From: Allostella vacuolata
GTDB lineage: Bacteria; Pseudomonadota; Alphaproteobacteria; ATCC43930; Allostellaceae
Length of the DNA: 64,000 nucleotides
Direction: 5' to 3'
NCBI GenBank assembly: GCA_006739055.1
Contig: AP019702.1
Coordinates: 682,501-746,500 of the forward strand
Part shown: one piece after another, positions 1-8,587 of the stretch
Position numbering within the stretch: the first letter of the stretch is position 1
Layout: each line of letters opens with the position of its first letter
Program-made: the position numbers and the translations under genes
Notes under the pieces: model-generated
Databases searched by the model: none
Told to the model about the DNA's origin: nothing
The model's input: only the letters and a program-made list of their open reading frames with translations

Positions 1-147
1 CAGGATTTCGGCAACACAATCCTGCTGGCCCAGGACCGAGGCCACGGCGGCACCGACCATGGTCTCCGTGTTGCGCACCGGCATCAGGACCGACAGTTCG
101 GCCGGCCGGTCGCCCGGCCGCTGCACCAGAGGCTCCAGCAGGTTCAT
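1..147 (-). CDS. Glycosyltransferase family 2, N-terminal fragment (cut by window edge)
   Basis: Only the first 49 codons are visible; the rest lies left of the window. The stretch LSVLMPVRNTE followed by VGAAVASVLGQQ is the typical opening beta strand and first helix of a GT-A fold family-2 glycosyltransferase, which transfers sugars from nucleotide-sugar donors, usually onto surface glycans. The start ATG (147-145) overlaps the stop of the upstream GNAT-like gene by one base (TGATG), so the two are translationally coupled. The acceptor and donor sugars cannot be judged from this fragment. Confidence 0.75.
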   Translation of the reverse strand, partial: MNLLEPLVQRPGDRPAELSVLMPVRNTETMVGAAVASVLGQQDCVAEIL

Positions 148-1052
148 CAGGCTTTGCTCACTTCCTGAGTGGCGGGCATAGCCGCCCGGTAGGCGGGAAA
201 GTAGCTTCCGGCCGCGCCTTGTTCCGATGCAAGGCCGGCATAGAGGTCGGGGCGGACGATCGCGGTCAGCAGGAAGGTCGGGCGGGTATGGCTCGCCCAG
301 CGGGCCTTGAAGTGCCCGATGCCGGGCCCGTCGGGCCCGTCCGGCGCGCCCCCCATGTAGACCGGCCCGTCGGCGGCCCAGTGCCGCGCGACATGGTCCA
401 TGAGCAGGTATGCCGGCCCGGTCGCGATGGTGTCCTCGTCGACCAGGAGATGTAGAAGATGGGTCTCGCCGGCGTCGCGGGCGGCGACGATCAGGGCGCC
501 GATCGTGCCCTGGGCGCGGGCCGCCAGGGCGCGCATGCCGGGAAGGGCGAGGACGGCCGGGAAATGCCCGGGCGCCATCCGGGTCATGGGGCTCATCCGG
601 CGGCGCGCCTGCAGGCGCTGGTGCAGGCGCGTGGCCACCGCCGCGGCCTCGGTCGGATCGGGCGCCGTGTCGATGTCCCAGTGGCGTGTCGCGACGGAGA
701 GATTGCGCCGGGAGCGGGCGCCCAGCCCGGGGACATGGCCCGGGGCGATCACGAAATGGGGCTTGAGCGGCACCACCAGGAAGTCGCCGGCTGCCGCGGC
801 GAGGGGGGCGACATCCGCGTCGGGCCGGATCACGCCGGTGAAGCTGACGGCTCCCAGCGCCAGCAGCTCGGCCATGGCATTGGGCAGCCGCCGCGGGTCG
901 GGTGCGCTGGCATAGGGCCATGGGCCCAGCGCGTCGTGGTGCTGCGTGCCGGGAATGGGGCGCACGAATATGCCGTGCGGCAAGGATTCGAGGCGCCGCG
1001 CATGCCCGAGATGCGCCAGGGTTTTGAGATAGCGGATGTCGTCGAAGACCAT
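147..1052 (-). CDS. GNAT/FemAB-like acyltransferase, 301 aa
   Basis: The protein resembles the FemAB-like branch of the GNAT fold. A basic segment SRRNLSVA lies near residues 113-120. The C-terminal part near residues 230-253 reads YMGGAPDG...GIGHFKARWAS, which recalls the 'gg..G...FK.rfg' signature of acetyltransferases that modify glycans or peptidoglycan. I chose the ATG at 1052 because residues before it do not look like protein and because it follows the soxG stop by 13 bases. It is directly coupled to a glycosyltransferase, so a role in decorating a surface polymer is a reasonable inference. The acyl donor and substrate are unknown. Confidence 0.6.
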   Translation of the reverse strand: MVFDDIRYLKTLAHLGHARRLESLPHGIFVRPIPGTQHHDALGPWPYASAPDPRRLPNAMAELLALGAVSFTGVIRPDADVAPLAAAAGDFLVVPLKPHFVIAPGHVPGLGARSRRNLSVATRHWDIDTAPDPTEAAAVATRLHQRLQARRRMSPMTRMAPGHFPAVLALPGMRALAARAQGTIGALIVAARDAGETHLLHLLVDEDTIATGPAYLLMDHVARHWAADGPVYMGGAPDGPDGPGIGHFKARWASHTRPTFLLTAIVRPDLYAGLASEQGAAGSYFPAYRAAMPATQEVSKA

Positions 1053-1065
1053 CGCCGACCATACA

Positions 1066-1593
1066 TCAGAGATCGAGGCCCCGCGCGGCCGCCAGCAGCC
1101 AGTCCGCGAGCCACGGGCCGGCCGCGCGGTCCACATGCAGGTGGAAGAGCGGCGCGTCCAGCAGCGGCCCGGCATCGGCCAGGTAGAGCGCGGCGTCGAC
1201 CCGGCCGAACAGCGTGCGCACCACCCGGCCGGCCGGGAAGACTGCGGGATGCAGGTCGATGCCGGTGCCGACCGCGAGTAGCTCGCGGGCACGGCGGCCC
1301 TCGACCGCCAGCACGAGGCGGGCGTCGGTCACCTCCAGGGCGGGCAGGCGCTCCAGGGCCAGGTCGGCCTCGCGGTCCCCCGATTCGGCGAGCCAGGTGG
1401 TGGGGCCGAGCCACAGGCAGCGGGCGGCGTCGCTCTCGGTCGAACTGCAGGGCCGCGCCGGCAGGCGGGTGCCGAAGGTCCAGCGCACCTCGTCGGCGAA
1501 GACGGCGTCGTCGGCCCGTCCGCGCAGGAGGAGGCGCCGGCAGGCGGGTGCCTCGTCGACATGCAGGTCGGGCAGGGCGATCCGCAGCGTCAT
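1066..1593 (-). CDS. soxG: Sarcosine oxidase gamma subunit, 175 aa
   Basis: This is the small, poorly conserved gamma subunit of the cytoplasmic heterotetrameric sarcosine oxidase, which demethylates sarcosine to glycine and hands the one-carbon unit to tetrahydrofolate. Identification rests on position (last in soxBDAG order), length, and the GcvT-like pattern 'CLWLGPTTWLAE' and 'FGRVDAALYLADAG' seen in SoxG proteins. The ATG at 1593 overlaps the soxA stop by 4 bases (ATGA), which fixes the start. Confidence 0.87.
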   Translation of the reverse strand: MTLRIALPDLHVDEAPACRRLLLRGRADDAVFADEVRWTFGTRLPARPCSSTESDAARCLWLGPTTWLAESGDREADLALERLPALEVTDARLVLAVEGRRARELLAVGTGIDLHPAVFPAGRVVRTLFGRVDAALYLADAGPLLDAPLFHLHVDRAAGPWLADWLLAAARGLDL

Positions 1594-4469
1594 CGCAGGC
1601 GGCTTCCGTCGGGGTCGACGAAGACGGGCGGGACGATGCGGGCGCTGAGCCGGCGTCCGAGGTCGTCGACCGTCACCGTCTCGTCCATGCGGCTCCGCCC
1701 GTCGCGCACCATGGCGAGGCCGATCGCGCGGCCCAGCGCCGGGCTCCAGCAGGCCGACGAGACATGGCCGTCGCTGCCCTCGCCGGTCGCGACGACATGG
1801 GCGCCGGCGGCCAGGACGGCGTCGGCGGCCTCCGGCAGCAGGCCGACCAGCTGCAGGCGGCCGCGGCGCACCGCATCCGGCCGCTGCATCGACCGCCGCC
1901 CGACGAAGTCGTCGCCGCGCCGTCCGGCCGCGTCGAAGCCGATGTCGGCCGGATAGGTCGTGCCGTCGGTGTCGGCGCCGACATGCAGGTAGCCCTTCTC
2001 GATCCGCAGCGTCATCAGCGCCTCGACCCCGAAGGGCACCGGCGGCGGGATGCCGGCCGTGACCGATGCTGCCGCCAGCGCGTCCCACAGTTCGGCCGTG
2101 CGGCGCGCCGGCACCGCCACCTCGTAGGACAGCTCGCCCGTGAAGCTGACCCGGGCGACGCGCGCCGGAATGCCGGCCACGGTGCCCTCGCGGAAGGTCA
2201 TGTGGGGGAAGGCGGCAGGGTCGAGGTCGATGTCGGTGCCTGCCGCGCCGAGCAGGGTGCGGGCCTGCGGGCCGGCCAGGTTGACCACCCCCCATTGCTG
2301 GGTGACCGGCGTCACGAAGACGTCGAGGTCGACCCATTCGCACTGCAGCCACTCCTCGAACGCCTCCGCCATCCGCGCCGCGCCGCCGCTGGTGGTGCCG
2401 ACCAGGAAGCGGTCCGGGCCGAGCCGGGCGATGACCCCGTCGTCCTGGACGATGCCGTGCTCGTTGGCGGCCAGGCTGTAGCGCAGGCGGCCGGGCTTCA
2501 GGCTGGACAGGCGGTGGATGTACATGCGGTCGAGGAAGCGCCCGGCATCGGGCCCGCGCACGTCGATCTTGCCGAGCGGCGAGGCGTCGAACAGCCCGGC
2601 ATGGGCGCGCACGGCGGCCGCCTCGCGCCGGATCGCCGCCTGGCGCGTCTCCGCCCCTTGCGGATAGGCGGCGGGCCGCATCCAGCCGCCATACTCCTCC
2701 ATGGCGGCACCCCGCGACAGGTGTTGGTCATGGGCCGGCAGATGCAGGACCGGGCGCAGGCGGCGGCCGCGGTCGGCCCCGGCCAACGCCGCGATCGGCA
2801 CCGGGTCCCAGGGCGGGCGGAAGCGGGTGGTGCCGACCGCGGCCGGCGCCCGCCCGGTGGCGCGCCCCAGCAGCGACAGGGCGACGACGCCGCTCGCCTT
2901 GCCCTGGTCGGGCGACATGCCGCTGGTGGTGTAGCGCTTGTAGTGCTCGACCGAGACATAGCCCTCGCGCGCGGCCAGCCCGACGTCGGCGACGGTGACG
3001 TCGCTCGCCCGGTCGACCCAGCTCAGCGCCGGGTCGCCGCCGGCGTGCCACAGCGGCAGCATCGTGCCCGTGGTCACGTCGGCCGCCAGCGGCGGGTCGC
3101 CCGGCGCGGCGCCGGCAACCGCAGCCCCGGCCGCATGGCCGTGGGCGAGCGCGCTGCCCAGGCCGAACAGGCCGGTCGCGGCACCGGTCGCCACCGTGTA
3201 TCCGCCGTCTCCCGGCACGAAGGCGGCGATCGCGTCCTGCCAGGCCAGCCGCCCGCCGGCCTGGACGAACAGCGCGACCGCCGGGTCGCGGCCGCCGGAC
3301 ACGGCGATCGTGTCGCAGGCGATCCGGCGCAGGCGGCGATTGCCGTCGCGCACGACGACGCCGCGGACATGGCGCCGGCCCAGCGCGCGCAGAAGGGTGG
3401 CGTTGGTCGCGACCGGGATTCCGGCGGCGCGGGCCGCGTCGGGCAGAGGCCCGTCCGCGCTGCGCCGCGCGTCGATCACGGCCGCCACCTGCAGGCCGTT
3501 GCCGTGCCAGACCAGGGCGGTGCGATAGGCGTCGTCGTTGTTGGTGAAGAGGACGAGGCGCCGCCCGGCCGCCGTCGCCCAGCGCGTGACGTAGGCGCGG
3601 ACGGCACCCGCCAGCATCACCCCCGGCCGGTCGTCGTCCTGGAAGGCGATCGGCCGCTCGATGGCGCCGGTGGCGACGATGACGCGGGCCGCGCGGATCT
3701 TCCAGACGATGCGCTCGCGCTCGACCGCGGCGACCAGCCCATGATCGTAGCAGCCGAAGACGGTGGTCCGGCGCAGGATGCGGGTCTCCGGCCGGGCCGC
3801 CAGCTCCGCCTCGGCGCGCGCGAGCCACAGGTCGGACGGCATGCCGTCGACCTCGCCCTGGTCGACCAGCAGCGACCCGCCCAGGAGCCGGTCCTGCTCG
3901 ACCAGCACGACCCGCCGGCCGCCGGCCCCGGCGGCCAGCGCGGCGGCGATGCCGGCTGGCCCGGCGCCGACCACCAGGACGTCGCAATGCAGGTGGCGGC
4001 GCTGCCCCTCGGGCGCGGTCGCCGCCGGGTCGACCCGGCCGAGGCCGGCCGCGCGCCGCACCAGCGGCTCCCACCAGTTCCAGTCCGGCCATTTGAAGGT
4101 CTTGTAGTAGAAGCCGGCCGGCAGGAACCGCCGCGCCAGGCCCATCGCCGCGCCGGCATCGAACCGCGTGCCGGGCCAGCAGTTGACCGGCCCCGCCTCC
4201 AGCCCGTTCACCAGCGGTACCTGCGTCGCCTTCAGGTCGGGCCTGGGGCCGACCTGGACGATGGCGTTCGGTTCCTCCGGCCCGGCCGAGAAGAGGCCGC
4301 GCGGCCGGTGGTACTTGAAGCTCCGCCCGACGATGGTGACGCCCGCCGCCAGCAGGGCGGACGCCAGCGTGTCGCCGTCATAGCCCTGGTAGGGGCGGCC
4401 CTCGAAGCGGAAGGCGACCGGCCGGCCGCGGTCGATGCGCCCGCCGCCCGGCAGCCGGAACCCGGTCAT
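1590..4469 (-). CDS. soxA: Sarcosine oxidase alpha subunit, 959 aa
   Basis: The large subunit binds NAD+ and carries the folate-dependent half of heterotetrameric sarcosine oxidase. Domains in order: a ferredoxin-like N-terminal segment (about residues 25-100, with YDGDTLASALLAAGV), a dinucleotide-binding Rossmann motif VVGAGPAG (about 166-173), and a C-terminal aminomethyltransferase (GcvT) domain from about 590 to the end, with LRIEKGYLHVGADTDG near its close. Length matches the family (about 950-1000 aa). It overlaps soxD and soxG by 4 bases each, consistent with one operon and coupled translation. Confidence 0.95.
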   Translation of the reverse strand: MTGFRLPGGGRIDRGRPVAFRFEGRPYQGYDGDTLASALLAAGVTIVGRSFKYHRPRGLFSAGPEEPNAIVQVGPRPDLKATQVPLVNGLEAGPVNCWPGTRFDAGAAMGLARRFLPAGFYYKTFKWPDWNWWEPLVRRAAGLGRVDPAATAPEGQRRHLHCDVLVVGAGPAGIAAALAAGAGGRRVVLVEQDRLLGGSLLVDQGEVDGMPSDLWLARAEAELAARPETRILRRTTVFGCYDHGLVAAVERERIVWKIRAARVIVATGAIERPIAFQDDDRPGVMLAGAVRAYVTRWATAAGRRLVLFTNNDDAYRTALVWHGNGLQVAAVIDARRSADGPLPDAARAAGIPVATNATLLRALGRRHVRGVVVRDGNRRLRRIACDTIAVSGGRDPAVALFVQAGGRLAWQDAIAAFVPGDGGYTVATGAATGLFGLGSALAHGHAAGAAVAGAAPGDPPLAADVTTGTMLPLWHAGGDPALSWVDRASDVTVADVGLAAREGYVSVEHYKRYTTSGMSPDQGKASGVVALSLLGRATGRAPAAVGTTRFRPPWDPVPIAALAGADRGRRLRPVLHLPAHDQHLSRGAAMEEYGGWMRPAAYPQGAETRQAAIRREAAAVRAHAGLFDASPLGKIDVRGPDAGRFLDRMYIHRLSSLKPGRLRYSLAANEHGIVQDDGVIARLGPDRFLVGTTSGGAARMAEAFEEWLQCEWVDLDVFVTPVTQQWGVVNLAGPQARTLLGAAGTDIDLDPAAFPHMTFREGTVAGIPARVARVSFTGELSYEVAVPARRTAELWDALAAASVTAGIPPPVPFGVEALMTLRIEKGYLHVGADTDGTTYPADIGFDAAGRRGDDFVGRRSMQRPDAVRRGRLQLVGLLPEAADAVLAAGAHVVATGEGSDGHVSSACWSPALGRAIGLAMVRDGRSRMDETVTVDDLGRRLSARIVPPVFVDPDGSRLR

Positions 4470-4744
4470 GGATCCCGTTCCGGCCTGGGATCCGTCATCG
4501 CATAGACCGTGCGGATCTCATGGGTGACGGTGTCGCGGACGAGGTTGAACCAGCGCCCGCAGCCGTGGCGGTGCAGCCAGCGCTCGGACCCCGCGCCCCG
4601 CACGTTGTGCCGGTCGAAGAGATAGGCCGCCCAGGCGTCGTCGTCGGCGCGATCGGGGTCGGGCCGGGCGATGTGGCTCTCGCCGCCGCAGCGGAACTCT
4701 ACCTCGTCGCGGGGGCCGCACCAGGGGCAGGGGATCCGCATCAT
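4466..4744 (-). CDS. soxD: Sarcosine oxidase delta subunit, 92 aa
   Basis: The delta subunit is a small zinc-binding component of the heterotetramer. The N-terminal CPWCG motif (Cys6, Cys9) and the downstream HRHGCGRWF segment (His58/His60, Cys62) are the expected metal ligands of the family. The stop of soxB and the ATG at 4744 share one base in TGATG. A second in-frame ATG follows immediately, so the protein may start one residue later. The gene lies between soxB and soxA as usual. Confidence 0.93.
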   Translation of the reverse strand: MMRIPCPWCGPRDEVEFRCGGESHIARPDPDRADDDAWAAYLFDRHNVRGAGSERWLHRHGCGRWFNLVRDTVTHEIRTVYAMTDPRPERDP

Positions 4745-6000
4745 CAGTGGGGTATCCCCGAGGCGGCGGCCTCGTCGACGAGCGCGCCGTCACGGAAGCG
4801 CTCGAGCCCGAAGGGCCGGGCGATCGGGTGCTGCTCGCCCGTCGCCATGACATGGGCCAGCAGGGTGCCGCCGGCCGGGATCGCCTTGAAGCCGCCGGTC
4901 CCCCAGCCGCAGTTGAGATAGAGGCCGTAGGCCGGCGCCGGCCCGATGATCGGGCTCGAATCGACGACCACGTCGACGATGCCGGCCCAGCTGCGCATCA
5001 GGCGCAGGTTGGCGAAGCAGGGGAACATGCCGACCAGCCCGGACAGCACGTTCTCGGCCACCGGCAGGTTGCCCCGCTGCGAGTAGGACGGGTGCAGGTC
5101 GAGCCCGCCGCCCACCACCAGCTCGCCCTTGTCCGACTGGCTGACATAGACGCCGGTTGCAGGCGACAGCACCACCTCGTCCAGGATCGGCTTCACCGGC
5201 TCGGACACGAAGGCCTGGAGCGCGTGGCTGGTGATCGGCAGGCGGAAGCCGGCCTTGGCCGCCAGCACCCCCGAATGGCCGGCTGCGGCGAGCCCGACCC
5301 GGTCGGCGCGGATGGGGCCGCGGCTCGTCTCGACCCCGACGATGCGCCCGGCCTCGACGATGAAGCCGCCGACCTCGCAGTTCTGGATGATGTCGACCCC
5401 CAGCCGGTCGGCGGCCCGCGCGTAGCCCCAGGCGACCGCGTCGTGCCGGGCGACGCCGCCGCGCGCCTGGCGGTAGCCGCCCAGGACCGGGAAGCGGGCA
5501 TCGGCCGAGATGTCGAGGATCGGCACCCGCCGGGCGACCGCCGCCTGGTCCAGCAGCTGGCAGTCGATGCCGTTGCGCCGGATGGCGTTGGCGGTGCGCC
5601 GCGCGAACTCCATGTCGTGGTGGCTGTGGGCCAGCATCAGCATGCCGCGCTGCGACAGCATGACGTTGAAATCGAGCTCGCGCGACAGGCCCTCGTAGAG
5701 GCGCAGGGCCAGGTCGTAGAGCTGGCCGCTCGCCGGGAAGTAGTAGTTGGAGCGCACCACGGTGGTGTTGCGCCCGGTGTTGCCGCCGCCGATCCAGCCC
5801 TTCTCCAGCACCGCCACGTCGGTAAGGCCGTGGGTGCGGGCGAGGTAGTAGGCGGTCGCCAGCCCGTGCCCGCCGCCGCCGACGACGATCGCCGCGTAAT
5901 GCGGCTTCGGGTCCGGCATGCGCCAGGCCGGCCGCCAGCGGCGATGGCCCGTCAGGCCATGGCGCAGCAGGGAGAAGGCGGAATAGGCGAAGCGGGGCAA
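4744..6000 (-). CDS. soxB: Sarcosine oxidase beta subunit, 418 aa, probable TTG start
   Basis: The beta subunit contains the FAD that oxidises sarcosine and a covalently bound FMN. The FAD-binding Rossmann motif is VVGGGGHG (about residues 39-46). The stretch GGVARHDAVAWGYA includes His186, at the position of the FMN-linking histidine known in the family. The N-terminal YSAFSLLRHGLTGHRRW is conserved in SoxB, but no ATG or GTG precedes it. A TTG at 6000 with GGAAA a few bases upstream gives the usual length, so I take TTG as the start; the next ATG would cut off this conserved part. First gene of soxBDAG, 57 bases from the divergent TetR gene. Confidence 0.92.
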   Translation of the reverse strand: MPRFAYSAFSLLRHGLTGHRRWRPAWRMPDPKPHYAAIVVGGGGHGLATAYYLARTHGLTDVAVLEKGWIGGGNTGRNTTVVRSNYYFPASGQLYDLALRLYEGLSRELDFNVMLSQRGMLMLAHSHHDMEFARRTANAIRRNGIDCQLLDQAAVARRVPILDISADARFPVLGGYRQARGGVARHDAVAWGYARAADRLGVDIIQNCEVGGFIVEAGRIVGVETSRGPIRADRVGLAAAGHSGVLAAKAGFRLPITSHALQAFVSEPVKPILDEVVLSPATGVYVSQSDKGELVVGGGLDLHPSYSQRGNLPVAENVLSGLVGMFPCFANLRLMRSWAGIVDVVVDSSPIIGPAPAYGLYLNCGWGTGGFKAIPAGGTLLAHVMATGEQHPIARPFGLERFRDGALVDEAAASGIPH

Positions 6001-6057
6001 GGGCGTTTCCGTTTTCGCGGCGGAGTCTATGGTAGCGGCGGCACGAAGGGAACGAGG

Positions 6058-6774
6058 ATGGTCCGCAAGGCCCCGCCGCAGCAAGGCGAGACCGCCGACG
6101 ATGGCGCCGGACGGGCAGGCTCGCTCGCCCGCTGCGACTGGGTCGACGTTGCGCGCCGTGCCCTGGTCCGCGGCGGCATCGCCTCGGTCAAGGTCGACCG
6201 GCTGGCCGCCGACCTGGGCGTCACCCGCGGCAGCTTCTACTGGCATTTCGCCGACCGGGCCGAGCTGCTGGCGGCGCTGCTCGCCCATTGGGAGGCGACC
6301 AACACCGCCCCCATGGAGCAGGCGGTCGCTCAGGCGGGGGCGGACGGCCATGCCAAGCTGGCGGCGCTCATCCGGCTGTGGATCGACGAGGTCGCGTTCA
6401 GCCCGGCCTACGACGCCGCGGTGCGCGACTGGGCGCGCCACGACCCGGCGGCGGCTGCTGCCGTCGGCCGCATCGACGAGCGGCGCATCGGGCTACTGGC
6501 GGGCATCTTCGCGGACCTCGGCTATCTCGGCACCGACGCCTTCGTCCGCGCCCGCGTCGCCTACTTCCACCAGGTCGGCTACTACGCGCTGGCGATCCGC
6601 GAGCCGCGCGCGCTGCGCCTCGACCTGCTGCCGCACTATTACCGGGTGCTGACCGGGTTCGAGATGCCCGATCATGTCCGCGGCACCACCGGCAGCTCCA
6701 GGGACGATGGCCGCCCCGGCTCGCGCAGGATGGTGAGCAGGGGCGACCTGCCGAAGGGTAGCCGCGCCAGGTGA
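6058..6774 (+). CDS. TetR/AcrR-family regulator, 238 aa
   Basis: An N-terminal helix-turn-helix is clear in VDRLAADLGVTRGSFYWHF (about residues 47-65), followed by a variable ligand-binding domain. The ATG at 6058 has GAGG-type pairing just upstream. It is divergent from soxB with only 57 bases between starts, so control of sarcosine catabolism is a natural inference, although no convincing palindrome is visible in that gap. The last ~34 codons run past the end of the convergent hydrolase, giving a 103-base tail-to-tail overlap of coding regions. Confidence 0.88.
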   Translation: MVRKAPPQQGETADDGAGRAGSLARCDWVDVARRALVRGGIASVKVDRLAADLGVTRGSFYWHFADRAELLAALLAHWEATNTAPMEQAVAQAGADGHAKLAALIRLWIDEVAFSPAYDAAVRDWARHDPAAAAAVGRIDERRIGLLAGIFADLGYLGTDAFVRARVAYFHQVGYYALAIREPRALRLDLLPHYYRVLTGFEMPDHVRGTTGSSRDDGRPGSRRMVSRGDLPKGSRAR

Positions 6775-8510
6775 TCGCGGTCGGCCGCCGCCAGCGCCAG
6801 GCGGATGCGGTGGCCGGCGCCAAACAGCCACGAGGTCGGCATCAGCTGGATCTCCAGCAGGGCCGGCTCGCCCGGGCGCAGCAGCTCGGCATCGGCCACG
6901 CCCATCGGATGCCAGGGGCCGACATGGGGATAATCGGCCGGCGGCGGCGCCGTCCGGCGGAAGAGGGCGCGCAGGCACCCCTCGGTGACGTAGCGGGTGT
7001 GCCCGTCCGGCCCGACATCCTCCAGATAGAGGATGATGCCGGCGTCCTCCGCCTCCGACGCCAGCCAGATGCGGGCGACCGGGTGCCCGGTCACCTCGGT
7101 CGCCTGGTCGAGCGGCGGGCTGGTCCAGGTCGCCATGCGCCGGTCGCGGCCGTGCCAGTCGCCGTAATATTCCTCGACCGGCTGCCCGGCGATGCGCTCG
7201 TAGCGGGTATTGCGGCCGGTGCCGATGCCCTGGTCGGTGCGATAGCGGTCGGCGCCGGCGGCGGCGGGCGGCCGGGACGCCAGCGCCATTCCCTCCGCCA
7301 GGTACCAGGTCTGCGGCGCGGCTTCCGTCGGCGGCCACTGGTCGGCGGCCTTCCACGTCTCCTCGATCATGGTGAAGTAGTGGACCGGCTTTTCCGCCGG
7401 CAGGCCGGTGTCGCGGCCGGCCAGGTGCTGGTCGAAGAAGCGCAGCGTCTCGGCATGCATCTCGAAGCGCGGGCGGGCACCCGCGCGAGCCGGGCTGACG
7501 TTGGTCCGTGCGCCATGGTCCCAGGGGCCGAGCAGCAGGCGCTTGTCGGGGTTGGGCAGGGCGTTGAAGCGTCCGGCAGCACCATTGGTGTAGGCGGCCC
7601 CGTCCATCCAGCCGGAGACGCCATAGTGGGGCAGCGTCGCCGGGATGCCGTCCAGGTAGGTCCGCGGCGCCACCGTCGTCGCCCGGAAGGCCGGGTCGTG
7701 GGCGAAGGCGGCGTCGCGCGCGGTCAGCTGGGTGACGAAGGCGGTGGTGTCGAAGTTGGCGGCGTGCTCGGCGACCGCGGCCGCCACCTCGTGCCCGTCC
7801 GGGTCGTCGTCGACCGGCGCCGGACCGGCGAAATGGGGACCGGCGAAATAGGGGAACTCCTGCAGCACGTCGCGGCGGTCGAGGTCGAGCGCCTCGATCA
7901 TCCGGCCGTAGCCGCCCAGCATGCCGGTGTAGAGCAGGCCGCCCGGATAGAACATGTCGCCCCAGGTGTCCCAGACCGAGAAGGTCGGCATCACCGCACG
8001 GATCGCCGGGTGGCCGGTGGAGGCCGCGAAGTCGGCCGCCGCCCCGACATAGGAGATGCCGGTGATGCCGACCCGGCCGTCGCTCCAGGGCTGCCGGGCG
8101 ATCCAGTCGACCACGTCGTGATAGTCGAGCCGCTCGGCCGGCGAGCGGAAGCCCTCGCGCGCGCCGAACGACGCGCCGGTGCCGCGCACGTCGACGATCG
8201 CGACCGCGTAGCCGTAGGGCACGAAGAAGTCGCGATAGACGGCGTAGCTGGGGCTCGCCTCGGTCTGCGCCGGGGCGCCGTCGTTCAGGCGGAAGCGGCG
8301 GTAGTAGGGCGTGAAGAGGACGATCGCCGGCCGCGGCGTCGCCTCGCCGCCCGCCGGAAGATGGACATCGACCGCCAGCCGGACACCGTCGCGGGCGGCG
8401 ACGTAGAGTGAGCGCCGGGCGATGCCGCCCGTCTCGGTCTTCGGCCGCGCGGCCAGGTAGTCGGCCGGGCTGACGGTCCAGGCGGGCGATCCCTTGGTGC
8501 TGTCCGACAT
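6672..8510 (-). CDS. CocE/NonD-family serine hydrolase, 612 aa
   Basis: This is an alpha/beta hydrolase of the X-Pro dipeptidyl-peptidase/cocaine esterase type. The nucleophile elbow GISYVG places the catalytic Ser near residue 153. VDVRGTGASFG (about 107-116) is the conserved strand before it, and the C-terminal half is the jelly-roll domain typical of the family, with RIRLALAAADRDH near the end. Such enzymes cleave acyl esters or X-Pro peptides; the substrate is unknown. The ATG at 8510 is preceded by GGAGG. The gene is divergent from a dipeptidase and a peptide-binding protein, which hints at peptide or amide use. Confidence 0.88.
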   Translation of the reverse strand: MSDSTKGSPAWTVSPADYLAARPKTETGGIARRSLYVAARDGVRLAVDVHLPAGGEATPRPAIVLFTPYYRRFRLNDGAPAQTEASPSYAVYRDFFVPYGYAVAIVDVRGTGASFGAREGFRSPAERLDYHDVVDWIARQPWSDGRVGITGISYVGAAADFAASTGHPAIRAVMPTFSVWDTWGDMFYPGGLLYTGMLGGYGRMIEALDLDRRDVLQEFPYFAGPHFAGPAPVDDDPDGHEVAAAVAEHAANFDTTAFVTQLTARDAAFAHDPAFRATTVAPRTYLDGIPATLPHYGVSGWMDGAAYTNGAAGRFNALPNPDKRLLLGPWDHGARTNVSPARAGARPRFEMHAETLRFFDQHLAGRDTGLPAEKPVHYFTMIEETWKAADQWPPTEAAPQTWYLAEGMALASRPPAAAGADRYRTDQGIGTGRNTRYERIAGQPVEEYYGDWHGRDRRMATWTSPPLDQATEVTGHPVARIWLASEAEDAGIILYLEDVGPDGHTRYVTEGCLRALFRRTAPPPADYPHVGPWHPMGVADAELLRPGEPALLEIQLMPTSWLFGAGHRIRLALAAADRDHLARLPFGRSPLLTILREPGRPSSLELPVVPRT

Positions 8511-8546
8511 CGCTGGAAATCCTCCGAAAGCGGCCTTGCCGGGCTT

Positions 8547-8564
8547 CCATACAGTACTGTACGG
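8547..8564. promoter_or_regulatory. Near-perfect palindrome between divergent hydrolase and dipeptidase genes
   Basis: The 18-bp stretch CCATACAGTACTGTACGG pairs at 8 of 9 positions; its 12-bp core TACAGTACTGTA (8550-8561) is a perfect palindrome. It lies in the 77-bp gap between the starts at 8510 and 8588, where it could control both promoters. The binding protein is not known; the nearest regulator is the TetR gene at 6058. Confidence 0.6.
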
Positions 8565-8587
8565 TCGAAGCATAACGAGGAGCGGCC

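Noticed and set aside
459-4505. A 1,348-codon open frame on the plus strand opposite the sox genes
   Set aside because: It runs antisense to soxA, soxG and the GNAT-like gene, has no family resemblance and an Arg/Gly/Ala-rich composition typical of antisense frames in high-GC DNA.
5980-6060. An operator palindrome between soxB and the divergent TetR gene
   Set aside because: The short gap contains only loosely repeated CGAAAACG/GGAAACG-like sequence; no convincing inverted repeat was found.
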